From CAINDZ01 sp041908585 (GTDB lineage: Bacteria > Krumholzibacteriota > Krumholzibacteriia > LZORAL124-64-63): DNA of 18,035 nt. Position numbers and translations under genes: made by a program. Positions 6,603 to 14,419 of this stretch are shown in pieces (position 1 is the stretch's first letter; every line of letters begins with the position of its first letter). Below the pieces are notes generated by a model that had not been told where the DNA came from, made no database searches, and worked only from the letters and a program-made list of their open reading frames with translations. The DNA lies in the NCBI GenBank assembly GCA_041908585.1, contig JAYRFB010000049.1, positions 1 to 18,035 of the forward strand. Reading direction: 5' to 3'.

Positions 6603-8078
6603 TCAGGGCCCGCGGAAGCGCACCTTGATGTCCTGGGCGATGCCCGACGCCGAGTCCGTCACCGTGAACGCGAAGTCCTGCGATTCCGTGTAGCTTGTCA
6701 TCGGCATGGCCACGAACGCCGTCAGCTGGCGGTCCGACAGCCGCGGCAGCTCGATCCGGTCCTGCGGGATGATGTACTCCACGCCGGCGCTTCCCGCCAG
6801 CGCCCCTGCCGCCGGCGCCAGCCGGTAGACCCGCGTCTGGTCCGTCTTGTTCTGCAGGTGCAGGGTGTAGAGGTTCCTGATGACCCCGTTCTCGATGGAG
6901 AACGGCAGCCCCTGCGAGCGCATCACCGTCACCTGGAACGACTCGCGCTGAGTGGCGCGCAGCACGAACAGCGTCGCCAGCACGGCGATGATGGCGCCGT
7001 AGAGGAAGAACCGCGGCCGCAGCAGGCGCGACTTGCCGGTCTCGAAGCCGCGCGACGAGTCGAAGCGCACCAGCCCCTGCGGCTTGCCGATCTTGTCCAT
7101 GATCTCGTCGCAGGCGTCGATGCAGTTCGTGCAGCCGATGCACTCCATCTGCAGCCCGTTGCGGATGTCGATGCCCGTGGGGCAGACGTCCACGCAGCGC
7201 CGGCAGTCGATGCAGGCGCCGCCCGTGTCGACGCCGTGCCCGCGCGGCTCGCCGCGTTTTTCGTCGTAACCGATGATGACCGTGTCGTAGTCCACCAGCG
7301 TCGACTGCAGCCGCCCGTACGGGCAGATGATCAGGCAGGTCTGTTCGCGGAACCAGCTGTAGTCGAAATACAGCAAGCCGGTCCAGAACAGCGACCAGAC
7401 CAGCGCCGTGGTGTGACCCTCGAAGAACGGGATGATGGTCGCCATCGTTCGCGTGGGGATGAAGTAGCACATGAAGGCGATGGCGAAGTTCCAGCTCAGG
7501 AAGATGAACACCCCGTGCTTGACCACCTTGCGCCAGATCGCGTCGGCGCCGCCGGCGCGCTGGCGCTTCATCCGCGCGATGCTGTCGCCCTCGAGCAACC
7601 TCTCGATGGGCCGGTACACGCCTTCCATGAACACGGTCTGCGGGCAGGCGAACCCGCACCACACGCGCCCGAACAGCGAGGTGGCCACGAACAGCCCGAT
7701 GCCCGCCCCGATCAGCACGAAGAAGAACAGGTGGAAGTCCTGGTTCGTGAAGGTGGCGCCCATCAGGTAGGCCGAGCGCGCCGGGATGTCGACCAGCACC
7801 ATCGGGTGGCCGCCGATGGTGATCCAGGGCGCCGCCAGGTAGATGGCGATCAGGAAGTAGTAGATGACGTACTTGCGCACCGTCCAGCGCCCGCGCACGT
7901 CGGCAACCTGGAGCATGTTGCGCGAGCCGTCGGCGTTGATCGTGTAGACGGTGTTGAGGTCCGGTTGCCGCTTCCGCGAGCGACGGCCGCCCTTGCCATC
8001 GCCGCCTGCTTCGGGGCCGCTGGGCGCCCCGCCCGGCGCCGGCGCGCCGCCGGCCGTCCTGTCGTCCTGCTCGTTCAT
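6603..8078 (-). CDS. ccoG: Cytochrome cbb3 oxidase accessory polyferredoxin CcoG (FixG/RdxA)
   Basis: 491-residue membrane iron-sulfur protein that takes part in cbb3 maturation, probably in copper reduction or delivery for the CuB site. A Pro/Gly-rich cytoplasmic leader (about 1-40) is followed by transmembrane helices. CGFACP (141-146) and CLIICP (248-253) give NapH/FixG-type cysteine pairs. Two 4Fe-4S clusters follow: C289, C292, C295, C299-P and C313, C316, C319, C323. A further helix lies near 355-373, and the C-terminal 115 or so residues form the Ig-like FixG domain. Length and order are normal for the family. The start is ATG 8076-8078, with AAGGA 7 nt upstream in the transcript. It is 127 nt downstream of ccoP, with a terminator-like hairpin in that gap (8145-8183), and 25 nt before the FixH-like gene. 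Assignment is firm. Confidence 0.96.
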   Translation of the reverse strand: MNEQDDRTAGGAPAPGGAPSGPEAGGDGKGGRRSRKRQPDLNTVYTINADGSRNMLQVADVRGRWTVRKYVIYYFLIAIYLAAPWITIGGHPMVLVDIPARSAYLMGATFTNQDFHLFFFVLIGAGIGLFVATSLFGRVWCGFACPQTVFMEGVYRPIERLLEGDSIARMKRQRAGGADAIWRKVVKHGVFIFLSWNFAIAFMCYFIPTRTMATIIPFFEGHTTALVWSLFWTGLLYFDYSWFREQTCLIICPYGRLQSTLVDYDTVIIGYDEKRGEPRGHGVDTGGACIDCRRCVDVCPTGIDIRNGLQMECIGCTNCIDACDEIMDKIGKPQGLVRFDSSRGFETGKSRLLRPRFFLYGAIIAVLATLFVLRATQRESFQVTVMRSQGLPFSIENGVIRNLYTLHLQNKTDQTRVYRLAPAAGALAGSAGVEYIIPQDRIELPRLSDRQLTAFVAMPMTSYTESQDFAFTVTDSASGIAQDIKVRFRGP

Positions 8079-8144
8079 TCCCAGGTCCTTCCCGGGCCGG
8101 CGGCCGCCGCGGCGGAAATCAGAGCCGACCCCTGTCCTTTCCCC

Positions 8145-8183
8145 AAAAGTAAGAGGGCGGCCGCCGGAAAGCGACCGCCCTCT
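8145..8183 (-). terminator. Terminator-like hairpin between ccoP and ccoG
   Basis: A perfect 9-bp stem, AGAGGGCGG (8152-8160) with CCGCCCTCT (8175-8183), and a 14-nt loop. In minus-strand transcription it is followed by TTACTTTT (8145-8152). A second GC-rich inverted repeat (GCGGGC/GCCCGC, about 8186-8205) lies directly after the ccoP stop. Together they look like a partial terminator that would lower expression of ccoG and the FixH-like gene relative to the oxidase subunits. Confidence 0.55.
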
Positions 8184-8205
8184 CCGCGGGCCCCTGCGGG
8201 CCCGC

Positions 8206-8802
8206 TCAGAACTGGCAAGGCTGCCCCTCCGGGGCCTTTCCGGGCACGTTCGTGCCTTTCAGCGTCATGACGTAGGCCACCACCGCCTGCACGCGCGAGG
8301 GGCCCAGCTGGTTCTGCCAGGCGGGCATGCCCTTGGCCGGCACGCCGTCGGTGACGGTCTTGAGCATTGCCATCGGCGCGCAGCCGTGGATCCAGACGCC
8401 GTCCGTCAGGTTCGGGCCGACCAGGCCCTGGCCCTTGTCGAGGTGGCAAGCCACGCAGTGCTTCACGAAGATCTCGCGGCCCTCGGAAACCTTGGTGGCC
8501 GTCTGGCTCATCATCACCAGGAAGTTGTCGTCCACGCCCTGCGCGGCGGCGCGGGCCAGCTGTTCCTCCTGCGCCTTCTGCATGACCGCCTCGAACTTCT
8601 CGTGCGAGAGCGGCTTCAGGCCCAGCGTGTGGAACACCAGCCAGTAGCCGAGGGCGAACACGATGGTGCCCCACATGATCCACATCCACCAGTTCGGCAG
8701 GCGGTTGTCGAACTCCTGGATCCCGTCGTACTCGTGGGCCATCACCGTGTCCTGGCGGTACTCGGCCCGGTTGTCGCGGGTGTTGTCGTGGTTGGCGCTC
8801 AT
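8206..8802 (-). CDS. ccoP: Cytochrome cbb3 oxidase subunit CcoP (FixP), single-haem form
   Basis: 198 residues. The N-terminal signature HEYDGIQEFDNRLPNWW (about 23-39) and one transmembrane helix (about 38-58) are characteristic of CcoP. A periplasmic cytochrome c domain follows, with one haem site C116-V-A-C-H120 and probable axial ligand M159 (KGMPAW). Classical CcoP has two such domains and is around 300 residues, so this one lacks a haem domain. Two further cysteines, C141 and C196 (near the end, QPCQF), are not in haem motifs. CcoP receives electrons from soluble or membrane cytochromes and passes them to CcoO. The start is ATG 8800-8802, overlapping the ccoQ stop in an ATGA arrangement, which favours it over the internal ATG at codon 21; GGAGG lies 11-12 nt upstream. 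Translation is probably coupled to ccoQ. Confidence 0.94.
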   Translation of the reverse strand: MSANHDNTRDNRAEYRQDTVMAHEYDGIQEFDNRLPNWWMWIMWGTIVFALGYWLVFHTLGLKPLSHEKFEAVMQKAQEEQLARAAAQGVDDNFLVMMSQTATKVSEGREIFVKHCVACHLDKGQGLVGPNLTDGVWIHGCAPMAMLKTVTDGVPAKGMPAWQNQLGPSRVQAVVAYVMTLKGTNVPGKAPEGQPCQF

Positions 8803-9023
8803 GACTGGTTGACCCTCCCGATCCGGATGACCGCCGCGGCGGCCGGCTCATCGACGGTTTCTTCGGCATCGAACGGCAGCGATGCCAGATCCTGCACGTG
8901 GCGCCGGTCGCGCAGCCCCAGGAAGACGAAGGCCAGCACCCCGACGAAGAACGTGACGCTCAGCAGCAGCCCGGCCAGCGGCCAGGCCAGCAGCGTGCTG
9001 CGCGAGAAGAACTCCTGGAACAC
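8799..9023 (-). CDS. ccoQ: CcoQ/FixQ-like small subunit of cbb3 oxidase
   Basis: 74 residues with one transmembrane helix (about 14-36) followed by a basic/acidic cytoplasmic tail (LRDRRHVQDLASLPFDAEE). Size, topology and position between ccoO and ccoP match CcoQ, a poorly conserved subunit that stabilises the oxidase. The start is GTG 9021-9023; AGGAGG lies 5 nt before it in the transcript and overlaps the stop codon of ccoNO (gap 9 nt), so translation is probably coupled. Its stop overlaps the ccoP start by 4 nt. The assignment comes mainly from context and hydropathy. Confidence 0.85.
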   Translation of the reverse strand: MFQEFFSRSTLLAWPLAGLLLSVTFFVGVLAFVFLGLRDRRHVQDLASLPFDAEETVDEPAAAAVIRIGRVNQS

Positions 9024-9032
9024 GCGCGCCTC

Positions 9033-11519
9033 CTACTGCCCGCCCGCCGGCGTGCCGGCAGGCGTCGCGACGGGAGTCGCCGCAGGAGTCTCCGCGGGAG
9101 TCTCCACGGCGGCGGTCACCGGCGCGGGCGCCGGCACCGGCGCGGCTGCCACGGGCTCGACCGGCTGCGGCCCGCGGCCCAGCCGCTGCAGATAGGCGAT
9201 CACGGCCGTCATCTGGCTGTTCGGAGCCAGGGTCACGCTCTTGGCCGACAGGTCGTCGGTGATGAGCTTGGCCTGGCTGGCGTACCGCTGCCCGGCCAGC
9301 GCCAGGTCCTGGTCCGTGTAGGGCACGCCCAGCTTCTGCTGCACGCCCATGCGATGCTGCACCACGGCCGGATCCACGGTCTTCGTCTTGAAGTGCTTGT
9401 ACGACGGCATGTTCGACGCCGGCGACGTCTGCCGCGGGTCCATCAGGTGCAGGTAGTGCCACAGGTTGTCGTACTTGCCGCCGACGCGCGCCAGGTCCAG
9501 GCCCGTGCGCTTGCTGCCCCACTGGAACGGGTGGTCCAGCACCGACTCCTCCAGGCGCGAGTACTCGCCGTAGCGCAGCACCTCGTGGCGGAAGGGGCGG
9601 ATCATCTGGCTGTGGCAGACGTAGCAGCCCTCGGCGATGAAGATGTCGCGGCCGGCCAGCTCCAGCGGGCTGTACGGCTTCTGCACCCACTTGGCCTGCT
9701 CGGCCAGCGCCGGGTCGGCGGCGGCCTGCTGCTCGGTGATCTGCAGCGGCACCTTGTTGCTGGCCAGGACCGTGGGGATGATCTCCACGGCGCCACCCAC
9801 CAGGATCGCCAGCAGAGCCAGGATGGTGAACACCAGCGCGTTGCGCTCGACCAGCCCGTACCAATGGCCCCAACGCTTCTGCTGCAGGCCGTAGGAGATG
9901 ATCATCGCCACGCTGATCACGATCAGCAGCGCGAGCACCACCGGGCTGAGCATCGCGCCCGCGGCGCCGAACCACACCGACAGCACGATCAACGCGATCA
10001 TGAACAGCATCGGGGCGCTGGTCATCAGCTCCCAGGCGCTCGCCTTGTCGCGAGCCGGGCGCAGCGCCGGCACCTGCACGCTGACGGTGACCGGCTTGCC
10101 CTGTCGCGCGGTCATGATCAGGTTCCAGACCAGCAGGAACGAGCCGAGGAAGAACAGGATGCCGCCCAGCAGGCGCGTGTGGTACATGGGCAGGCTGTTG
10201 GACAGGCCCTCGATGAAGTCCGGGTACTTCAGGAAGCCCTCGGCGTCCAGCGCGCGCCAGAACAGGCCCTGGCTGACGCCGCTGACCCACATCGAGACGA
10301 CGTACATCAGGATGCCGACGGTCCCGACCCAGAAGTGCAGCTCGGCCAGCTTCGTGCTGTACAGCTTCGTCCCGTACAGGCGCGGCACCAGCCAGTAGAG
10401 GATGCCGAACGTCATGAACGAATTCCAGCCCAGCGCGCCACCGTGCACGTGGCCGATGATCCAGTCCGTGTAGTGGCCCAGGGCGCTGACGCTCTTGATC
10501 GACAGCAGCGGGCCCTCGAACGTCGACATGCCGTAGAAGGTGACGGCGACGACGAAGAACTTGATCACCGGGTCGGTGCGCAGCTTGTCCCAGGCGCCGC
10601 GCAGCGTCAGCAGGCCGTTGAGCATGCCGCCCCATGACGGCGCCCACAGCATGATCGAGAACACCATGCCCAGGGTCTGTGCCCAGTCGGGCAGCGCCGT
10701 GTACAGCAGGTGGTGGGGGCCGGCCCAGATGTAGAGGAAGATCAGCGACCAGAAGTGCACGACCGACAGGCGGTACGAGTACACCGGGCGCTCGGCGGCC
10801 TTCACCATGAAGTAGTACATCAGGCCCAGCGGCGGCGTGGTCAGGAAGAAGGCCACGGCGTTATGGCCGTACCACCACTGCACCAGCGCGTCCTGCACGC
10901 CACCGAAGATCGGGTAGCTGTGCAGCAGGCTGGTCGGCAGCTGCAGGTTGTTGACGATGTAGAGGACGGCGATGGTGACGATCGTCGAGATGTAGAACCA
11001 GATGGCGACGTAGAGGTTCTTCTCGTTGCGGATCGCCAGCGTCCAGAAGAAGTTCACCGCGAAGATGACCCAGACGACCACGACCATCAGGTCGATGGGC
11101 CAGATCAGCTCGGCATACTCCTTGCCCTGCGTCAGCCCCAGGGGATAGGAGAGCGCGGCGCAGACGATGATGATCTGCCAGCCCCAGAAGTTCGCCCAGC
11201 TCAGCAGGTCGCTGGCCATGCGCACCTTCAGCAGCCGCTGCGTGGAGTAGTAGATGCCGGCGAACATGCCGTTGCCGACGAACGCGAAGATCGCGGCGTT
11301 CGTGTGCAGGGGCCGCAGGCGCCCGAAGCTCAGCCATTCCAGCCCGAAGTTGGCCTGCCAGAACGAGAGCTGCGCCGCGACGATCACCCCCAGCAGGAAC
11401 GCGACGACGCCCCACACGACCGTGATGGTCGAGAAGGCTCGTACGATCGCGTCATCGTAGACGACCGTCTTCATCTGCGTGTTCGTGCCGGCCATGTTCG
11501 TGGCGTCCATGTGGAGCAC
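9033..11519 (-). CDS. ccoNO: Fused cbb3 oxidase subunits CcoN-CcoO (haem-copper catalytic subunit plus monohaem cytochrome c)
   Basis: 828 residues. Residues 1-470 are CcoN, which reduces O2 to water and pumps protons. Haem and CuB ligands are all present: H72 (RPLHTN), H219 (WWYGHN), H269-H270 (AGPHH), and H357/H359 (GHVHGG). Y329 in YGMSTFEGP is in the position of the cross-linked tyrosine of helix VII. Residues 500-545 appear to hold two additional helices, then a CcoO anchor at about 559-580 (GGAVEIIP), the haem c site C632-Y-V-C-H636 (EGCYVCHSQMIRPF) and methionine ligand M704. The C-terminus (about 783-828) is Pro/Ala/Thr-rich and built on a 4-residue repeat. Two starts are possible: GTG 11517-11519, with GGAGG only 3 nt away, or ATG 11508-11510, with it 12 nt away. 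It is 112 nt after ccoS; ccoQ follows. CcoNO fusions are known from Bacteroidetes-type oxidases. Confidence 0.96.
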   Translation of the reverse strand: MLHMDATNMAGTNTQMKTVVYDDAIVRAFSTITVVWGVVAFLLGVIVAAQLSFWQANFGLEWLSFGRLRPLHTNAAIFAFVGNGMFAGIYYSTQRLLKVRMASDLLSWANFWGWQIIIVCAALSYPLGLTQGKEYAELIWPIDLMVVVVWVIFAVNFFWTLAIRNEKNLYVAIWFYISTIVTIAVLYIVNNLQLPTSLLHSYPIFGGVQDALVQWWYGHNAVAFFLTTPPLGLMYYFMVKAAERPVYSYRLSVVHFWSLIFLYIWAGPHHLLYTALPDWAQTLGMVFSIMLWAPSWGGMLNGLLTLRGAWDKLRTDPVIKFFVVAVTFYGMSTFEGPLLSIKSVSALGHYTDWIIGHVHGGALGWNSFMTFGILYWLVPRLYGTKLYSTKLAELHFWVGTVGILMYVVSMWVSGVSQGLFWRALDAEGFLKYPDFIEGLSNSLPMYHTRLLGGILFFLGSFLLVWNLIMTARQGKPVTVSVQVPALRPARDKASAWELMTSAPMLFMIALIVLSVWFGAAGAMLSPVVLALLIVISVAMIISYGLQQKRWGHWYGLVERNALVFTILALLAILVGGAVEIIPTVLASNKVPLQITEQQAAADPALAEQAKWVQKPYSPLELAGRDIFIAEGCYVCHSQMIRPFRHEVLRYGEYSRLEESVLDHPFQWGSKRTGLDLARVGGKYDNLWHYLHLMDPRQTSPASNMPSYKHFKTKTVDPAVVQHRMGVQQKLGVPYTDQDLALAGQRYASQAKLITDDLSAKSVTLAPNSQMTAVIAYLQRLGRGPQPVEPVAAAPVPAPAPVTAAVETPAETPAATPVATPAGTPAGGQ
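9045..9104 (-). repeat. Five tandem 12-bp units encoding the TP-rich tail of CcoNO
   Basis: Codons 806-825 of the fusion gene encode ETPA-ETPA-ATPV-ATPA-GTPA, five consecutive 4-residue units with period 12 bp. The nucleotide units are imperfect. The tail lies in the periplasm after the cytochrome domain and is probably a flexible spacer; copy number may vary between strains. Confidence 0.75.
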
Positions 11520-11556
11520 CTTCCTCCTTCTTCACCTGCGGCGGGCTGTCGGTTCG

Positions 11557-11588
11557 GGGCACGCAACCGCGTCGCGAACGCCGTGCCC
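11557..11588. other. Inverted repeat in the ccoS-ccoNO gap
   Basis: GGGCACG (11557-11563) pairs exactly with CGTGCCC (11582-11588), with an 18-nt loop. It lies in the 112-nt space between ccoS and ccoNO, about 40 nt before the ribosome site. I found no convincing -35/-10 pair in this gap, so a processing or leader structure is as likely as an operator. Confidence 0.35.
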
Positions 11589-11631
11589 TCACCGGCGCGG
11601 CGCGCGCTGCCCCGTGCGCATTTGAACCCAA

Positions 11632-11835
11632 TCAGTCCAATTTGTCATCCCCATTCACGGGGTCAACTTCTTTCGTCTTCTGATCCGGTTTCGGTGAGAC
11701 ATCATCGGCGAGCGGGAGGATCGACAGCCGTTCGCCGTGGTCGAAATCGCCCTGATGCAGGCGATTGAAAAAGAAAATGAGTCCCGCTATCACCAACGCG
11801 AGGCTGAAGAAGACGAGGATGATGATCACTTCCAT
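11632..11835 (-). CDS. ccoS: Cytochrome cbb3 oxidase maturation protein CcoS
   Basis: 67 residues. One N-terminal transmembrane helix (about 3-24) is followed by the family hallmark of G-D-F-D (residues 30-33) and, a little later, an ...ILPLADD segment, then a charged hydrophilic tail. CcoS is needed to put haem and copper into CcoN; its molecular action is not known. The start is ATG 11833-11835, with AGGGGA 5 nt upstream in the transcript. The longer open frame upstream is out-of-frame ccoI sequence and is not used. The start lies inside the end of ccoI (10-nt overlap), so the two are translationally coupled, as is usual for ccoIS pairs. The assignment is sound given size, motif and context. 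Confidence 0.92.
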   Translation of the reverse strand: MEVIIILVFFSLALVIAGLIFFFNRLHQGDFDHGERLSILPLADDVSPKPDQKTKEVDPVNGDDKLD

Positions 11836-14273
11836 GTCGGTCCCCTGGTGACGCGCAGCGCCGTAAGCGTGACCACGGCGACGGAACTGGCCGGCATGAA
11901 GACGGCCGCCGCCACAGGCGTGACCAGGCCGGCGGCGCAGCAGGCCACGGCCACGACGTTGTAGGCGACGGCAATCACGAGATTGTCGCGCACCACGCGC
12001 CGCAGGCGGCGCGCCTCCCACAGCGAGCGGCCGATCGCGGCGATGCCGTCGCCCAGGAAGAAGAAGTCCGCCTTGCCGGGCAGGACCGGGCGGTCGACCG
12101 CGGGTGTGGCCGCGCACCACGCTGCCGCGAAGCTGGGCGAGTCGTTCAGGCCGTCACCGACCATGAGCGTGTCGCGCCGGTCCAGCTCGCGCACGCGCGC
12201 GGCCTTGGCCTCGGGATCCAGGTCGCCCTCGGCGCGCTCGGCGGGAAGGCCCAGTGCGCGCGCGGCGCGGTCCACCTTGGCCTGCGCATCGCCGCTGAGC
12301 AGGTGCAGCTCGTAGCCCGCTCGTCGCAGCGCCTCGATCTCGTCGGCGGCGTCGGGCTTGAACTCCTCGGCCGGCGCCAGGCGCGCCAGTTCGCGCCCGT
12401 CGCGCGCGAAGACGGTGACGCCCGCGGCCGCCGTGCGTTCATCGGCGCCGGGACCGGCGGCGGCCGCGAACGCCGGCCGGCCCAGCCGCCAGCAGCCGTC
12501 GTCAAGCGACAGTTCCAGCCCCTGGCCGGCCGTCTCGCGCAGGTCCTCCGCATGCTCGCCGGTGAACGCCGGCTCGTCCTCCGCGGCCGGGCCCAGCGCC
12601 GCCGCGATGCAGGCGCTGACGGGGTGGTTGCTCCGCGCGGTCATGTGCCGCAACACCGCGCGCTCGCGCGGGCCCAGCCCGGCCAGCGCGTGGCGGCCGG
12701 CATCGTCGAGCACCAGGCGCCCCATCGTCAGCGTGCCCGTCTTGTCCAGCAGCACGCGCCGCACGGCCAGCGCCTTCTCCAGGAATGACGGCTTGCGCAC
12801 GAAGACGCCGGCGCGGCGCAGGCGGTGGTGCGTCAGCTCCTCGGCCAGCGGCGTGGCCAGGCCCAGCGCGCAGGGGCAGGTCACCACCAGGATGGCCACC
12901 GTCACCTCGACGGCGCGGGCCAGGTCGCGCCCGGCCCACAGCGCGAAGCCGCCGGCCGCAGCCACGAGCACCGCCGCCACGTACCAGCCGGCGATGCGGT
13001 GCCACCACTGCGGCCGGAACTGCTCGTCGGCGATCGAGGTGGTGCGCAGCAGGTCGTTCAGGCGGCTGTCGGCGAAGCCCTCGGCGGCGGCGACGGCGAA
13101 GCCCTGCGCCCCGGCGTTGAAGGCGCCGGCGGGGATCGCCTCGCCGGGCGCGAACGCGACCTGGCCCGACTCGCCGGTGATCCAGTCGAGCGCCGCGGTG
13201 GCCGGTCGCCGCAGCAGCAGGCCGCGCACCGGCAGCAGGTCGCCGGGCGCGATCCACAACTCGTCGCCGAGGGCGATGTCGGCGGCTCCCGCCGTCTCCA
13301 GCCGGCCGGCGCGCACGCGCTTGACCACCAGGTTCTCGGCGCCGCTGGATTCCAGCAGCGAGTTGCGGTTGCGCTCGAGGATGTGTTCCTGCGCCCAGCG
13401 CCCGACCAGCATCAGCGCGATGAAGGCGCACAGGCTGTCGAAGTATGTGGCCGACATGCCGCCGGTGACCCACGTCCACACCGAGCCCGCGTAGGCCAGC
13501 GTCATGCCCAGCGCGATCGGCACGTCCAGGTGCAGCACGCCGCGCCGCAGCCCGGCCAGCGCGCCGCGGTAGAAGACGCCGCCGCCGGCCAGCAGCGAGA
13601 TCGTCGACATGCCGAAGCTGAGCCAGCCGAAGAACGTGTAGAGCAGCCCCTCTTCCAGCCCCAGGTACACGCTGACGCTGAACATCATCACGTTCATGGC
13701 CATGGCGATGGCGATCGCCATGCGCATGATGAGCGCGCGCGAGTGCCGCTGCGCGCCCTTGCGCGCGGGGCCCAGGCGGTAGCCGAAGCGCTCGAGCTCG
13801 GCCAGGAACGCCTTCAGGTCGCCGCGCCCCGTGTCCCAGGCCAGCTCGACCTTGCCGAGGGCCGGGTTCAGGCGCACCTGGATGCCGCCGTCCTGGCGCC
13901 GGAACAGCTCCTCGATGAGCCAGACGCAGGCCGCGCAATGCACGCCCTGGATGTCCAGGTCCAGGCGCAGCACCGGGTCGCCCGGCGCCTCAGTCGCGCG
14001 TTCCTCGAGGATGCGGTCCAGCCAGGCGAAGCTGTCCGGGCGCAGCGTGGCGGCGGGGGCCAGGGTGGCAGGCTTGAGGTCATAGAAGCGCTCGAGATCC
14101 GCGGCGTGGATCAGTTCCCACACGCCGGCGCAGCCGCGGCAGCAGAAGGGGCCATCGGCGGGGCGCCAGTGCCGGCCCAGCGCATTGCCGCAGTGCAGGC
14201 AGCGCCCGTCGTGCGCGGCGCGCCGCCAGTCCTCCGACCAGTCGGCGGGCAGGACGAGAGTCTCGGTGGCCAT
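11826..14273 (-). CDS. ccoI: Copper-translocating P1B-type ATPase CcoI (FixI), cbb3 assembly
   Basis: 815 residues. It begins with a cysteine-rich segment (C25-x2-C28, C44-C45-x2-C48) found in FixI-type ATPases. An HMA metal-binding domain follows, with VHCAAC (C113, C116). The eight-helix core carries TGES (366-369), the ion-binding CPC at 466-468, the phosphorylation motif D510-KTGT, the HP dipeptide (550-551) and GDGLND (706-711), so all catalytic residues are present. FixI/CcoI exports copper to the periplasmic side for CuB insertion into CcoN. The start is ATG 14271-14273; a TTG 45 nt upstream is in frame but less likely. The ribosome site is weak (GAAGCGACC before ATG). It is the first gene of the oxidase cluster, with a promoter candidate at 14354-14382. 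Its end overlaps ccoS. Confidence 0.95.
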   Translation of the reverse strand: MATETLVLPADWSEDWRRAAHDGRCLHCGNALGRHWRPADGPFCCRGCAGVWELIHAADLERFYDLKPATLAPAATLRPDSFAWLDRILEERATEAPGDPVLRLDLDIQGVHCAACVWLIEELFRRQDGGIQVRLNPALGKVELAWDTGRGDLKAFLAELERFGYRLGPARKGAQRHSRALIMRMAIAIAMAMNVMMFSVSVYLGLEEGLLYTFFGWLSFGMSTISLLAGGGVFYRGALAGLRRGVLHLDVPIALGMTLAYAGSVWTWVTGGMSATYFDSLCAFIALMLVGRWAQEHILERNRNSLLESSGAENLVVKRVRAGRLETAGAADIALGDELWIAPGDLLPVRGLLLRRPATAALDWITGESGQVAFAPGEAIPAGAFNAGAQGFAVAAAEGFADSRLNDLLRTTSIADEQFRPQWWHRIAGWYVAAVLVAAAGGFALWAGRDLARAVEVTVAILVVTCPCALGLATPLAEELTHHRLRRAGVFVRKPSFLEKALAVRRVLLDKTGTLTMGRLVLDDAGRHALAGLGPRERAVLRHMTARSNHPVSACIAAALGPAAEDEPAFTGEHAEDLRETAGQGLELSLDDGCWRLGRPAFAAAAGPGADERTAAAGVTVFARDGRELARLAPAEEFKPDAADEIEALRRAGYELHLLSGDAQAKVDRAARALGLPAERAEGDLDPEAKAARVRELDRRDTLMVGDGLNDSPSFAAAWCAATPAVDRPVLPGKADFFFLGDGIAAIGRSLWEARRLRRVVRDNLVIAVAYNVVAVACCAAGLVTPVAAAVFMPASSVAVVTLTALRVTRGPTWK

Positions 14274-14312
14274 GGTCGCTTCGCGCGGCTCCGGTCCGGA
14301 AAAACTACCGTC

Positions 14313-14328
14313 GCGCAAGGAGTTGCGC
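14313..14328. promoter_or_regulatory. Perfect inverted repeat in the ccoI leader
   Basis: GCGCAA-GGAG-TTGCGC is a perfect 6-bp inverted repeat with a 4-nt centre. It lies about 20-35 nt after the start point expected from the promoter at 14354-14382. It could be an operator or a leader hairpin; in the minus-strand transcript a TTTTT run follows 8 nt later. A GGTCCGG string occurs on both sides (14292-14298 and 14344-14350). Confidence 0.35.
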
Positions 14329-14353
14329 AGTCAGGAGCGGAACGGTCCGGTCC

Positions 14354-14382
14354 ATAGTAGGGCCCGCCGGCAACGGGGTCAA
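14354..14382 (-). promoter_or_regulatory. Sigma70-like promoter for the cbb3 operon (ccoI first)
   Basis: On the minus strand, TTGACC (14377-14382), a 17-bp spacer and TACTAT (14354-14359). The expected start is near 14347, giving a leader of about 74 nt to the ccoI ATG. It is the best-matching promoter near the oxidase genes and may drive ccoI through the FixH-like gene. No FNR-type palindrome is seen near it. Confidence 0.55.
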
Positions 14383-14419
14383 CCGGGGTCCCGCGGCCCG
14401 GCCACGCATCGCCGGAGCG

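Noticed and set aside
8848..10647. Minus-strand open frame inside ccoNO
   Set aside because: Different frame from the oxidase, Arg/Gly-rich, no motif; shadow of a real gene.
12825..14357. Plus-strand open frame opposite ccoI
   Set aside because: Low-complexity Gln/Arg/Ala translation, no ribosome site; ccoI motifs are all intact on the other strand.
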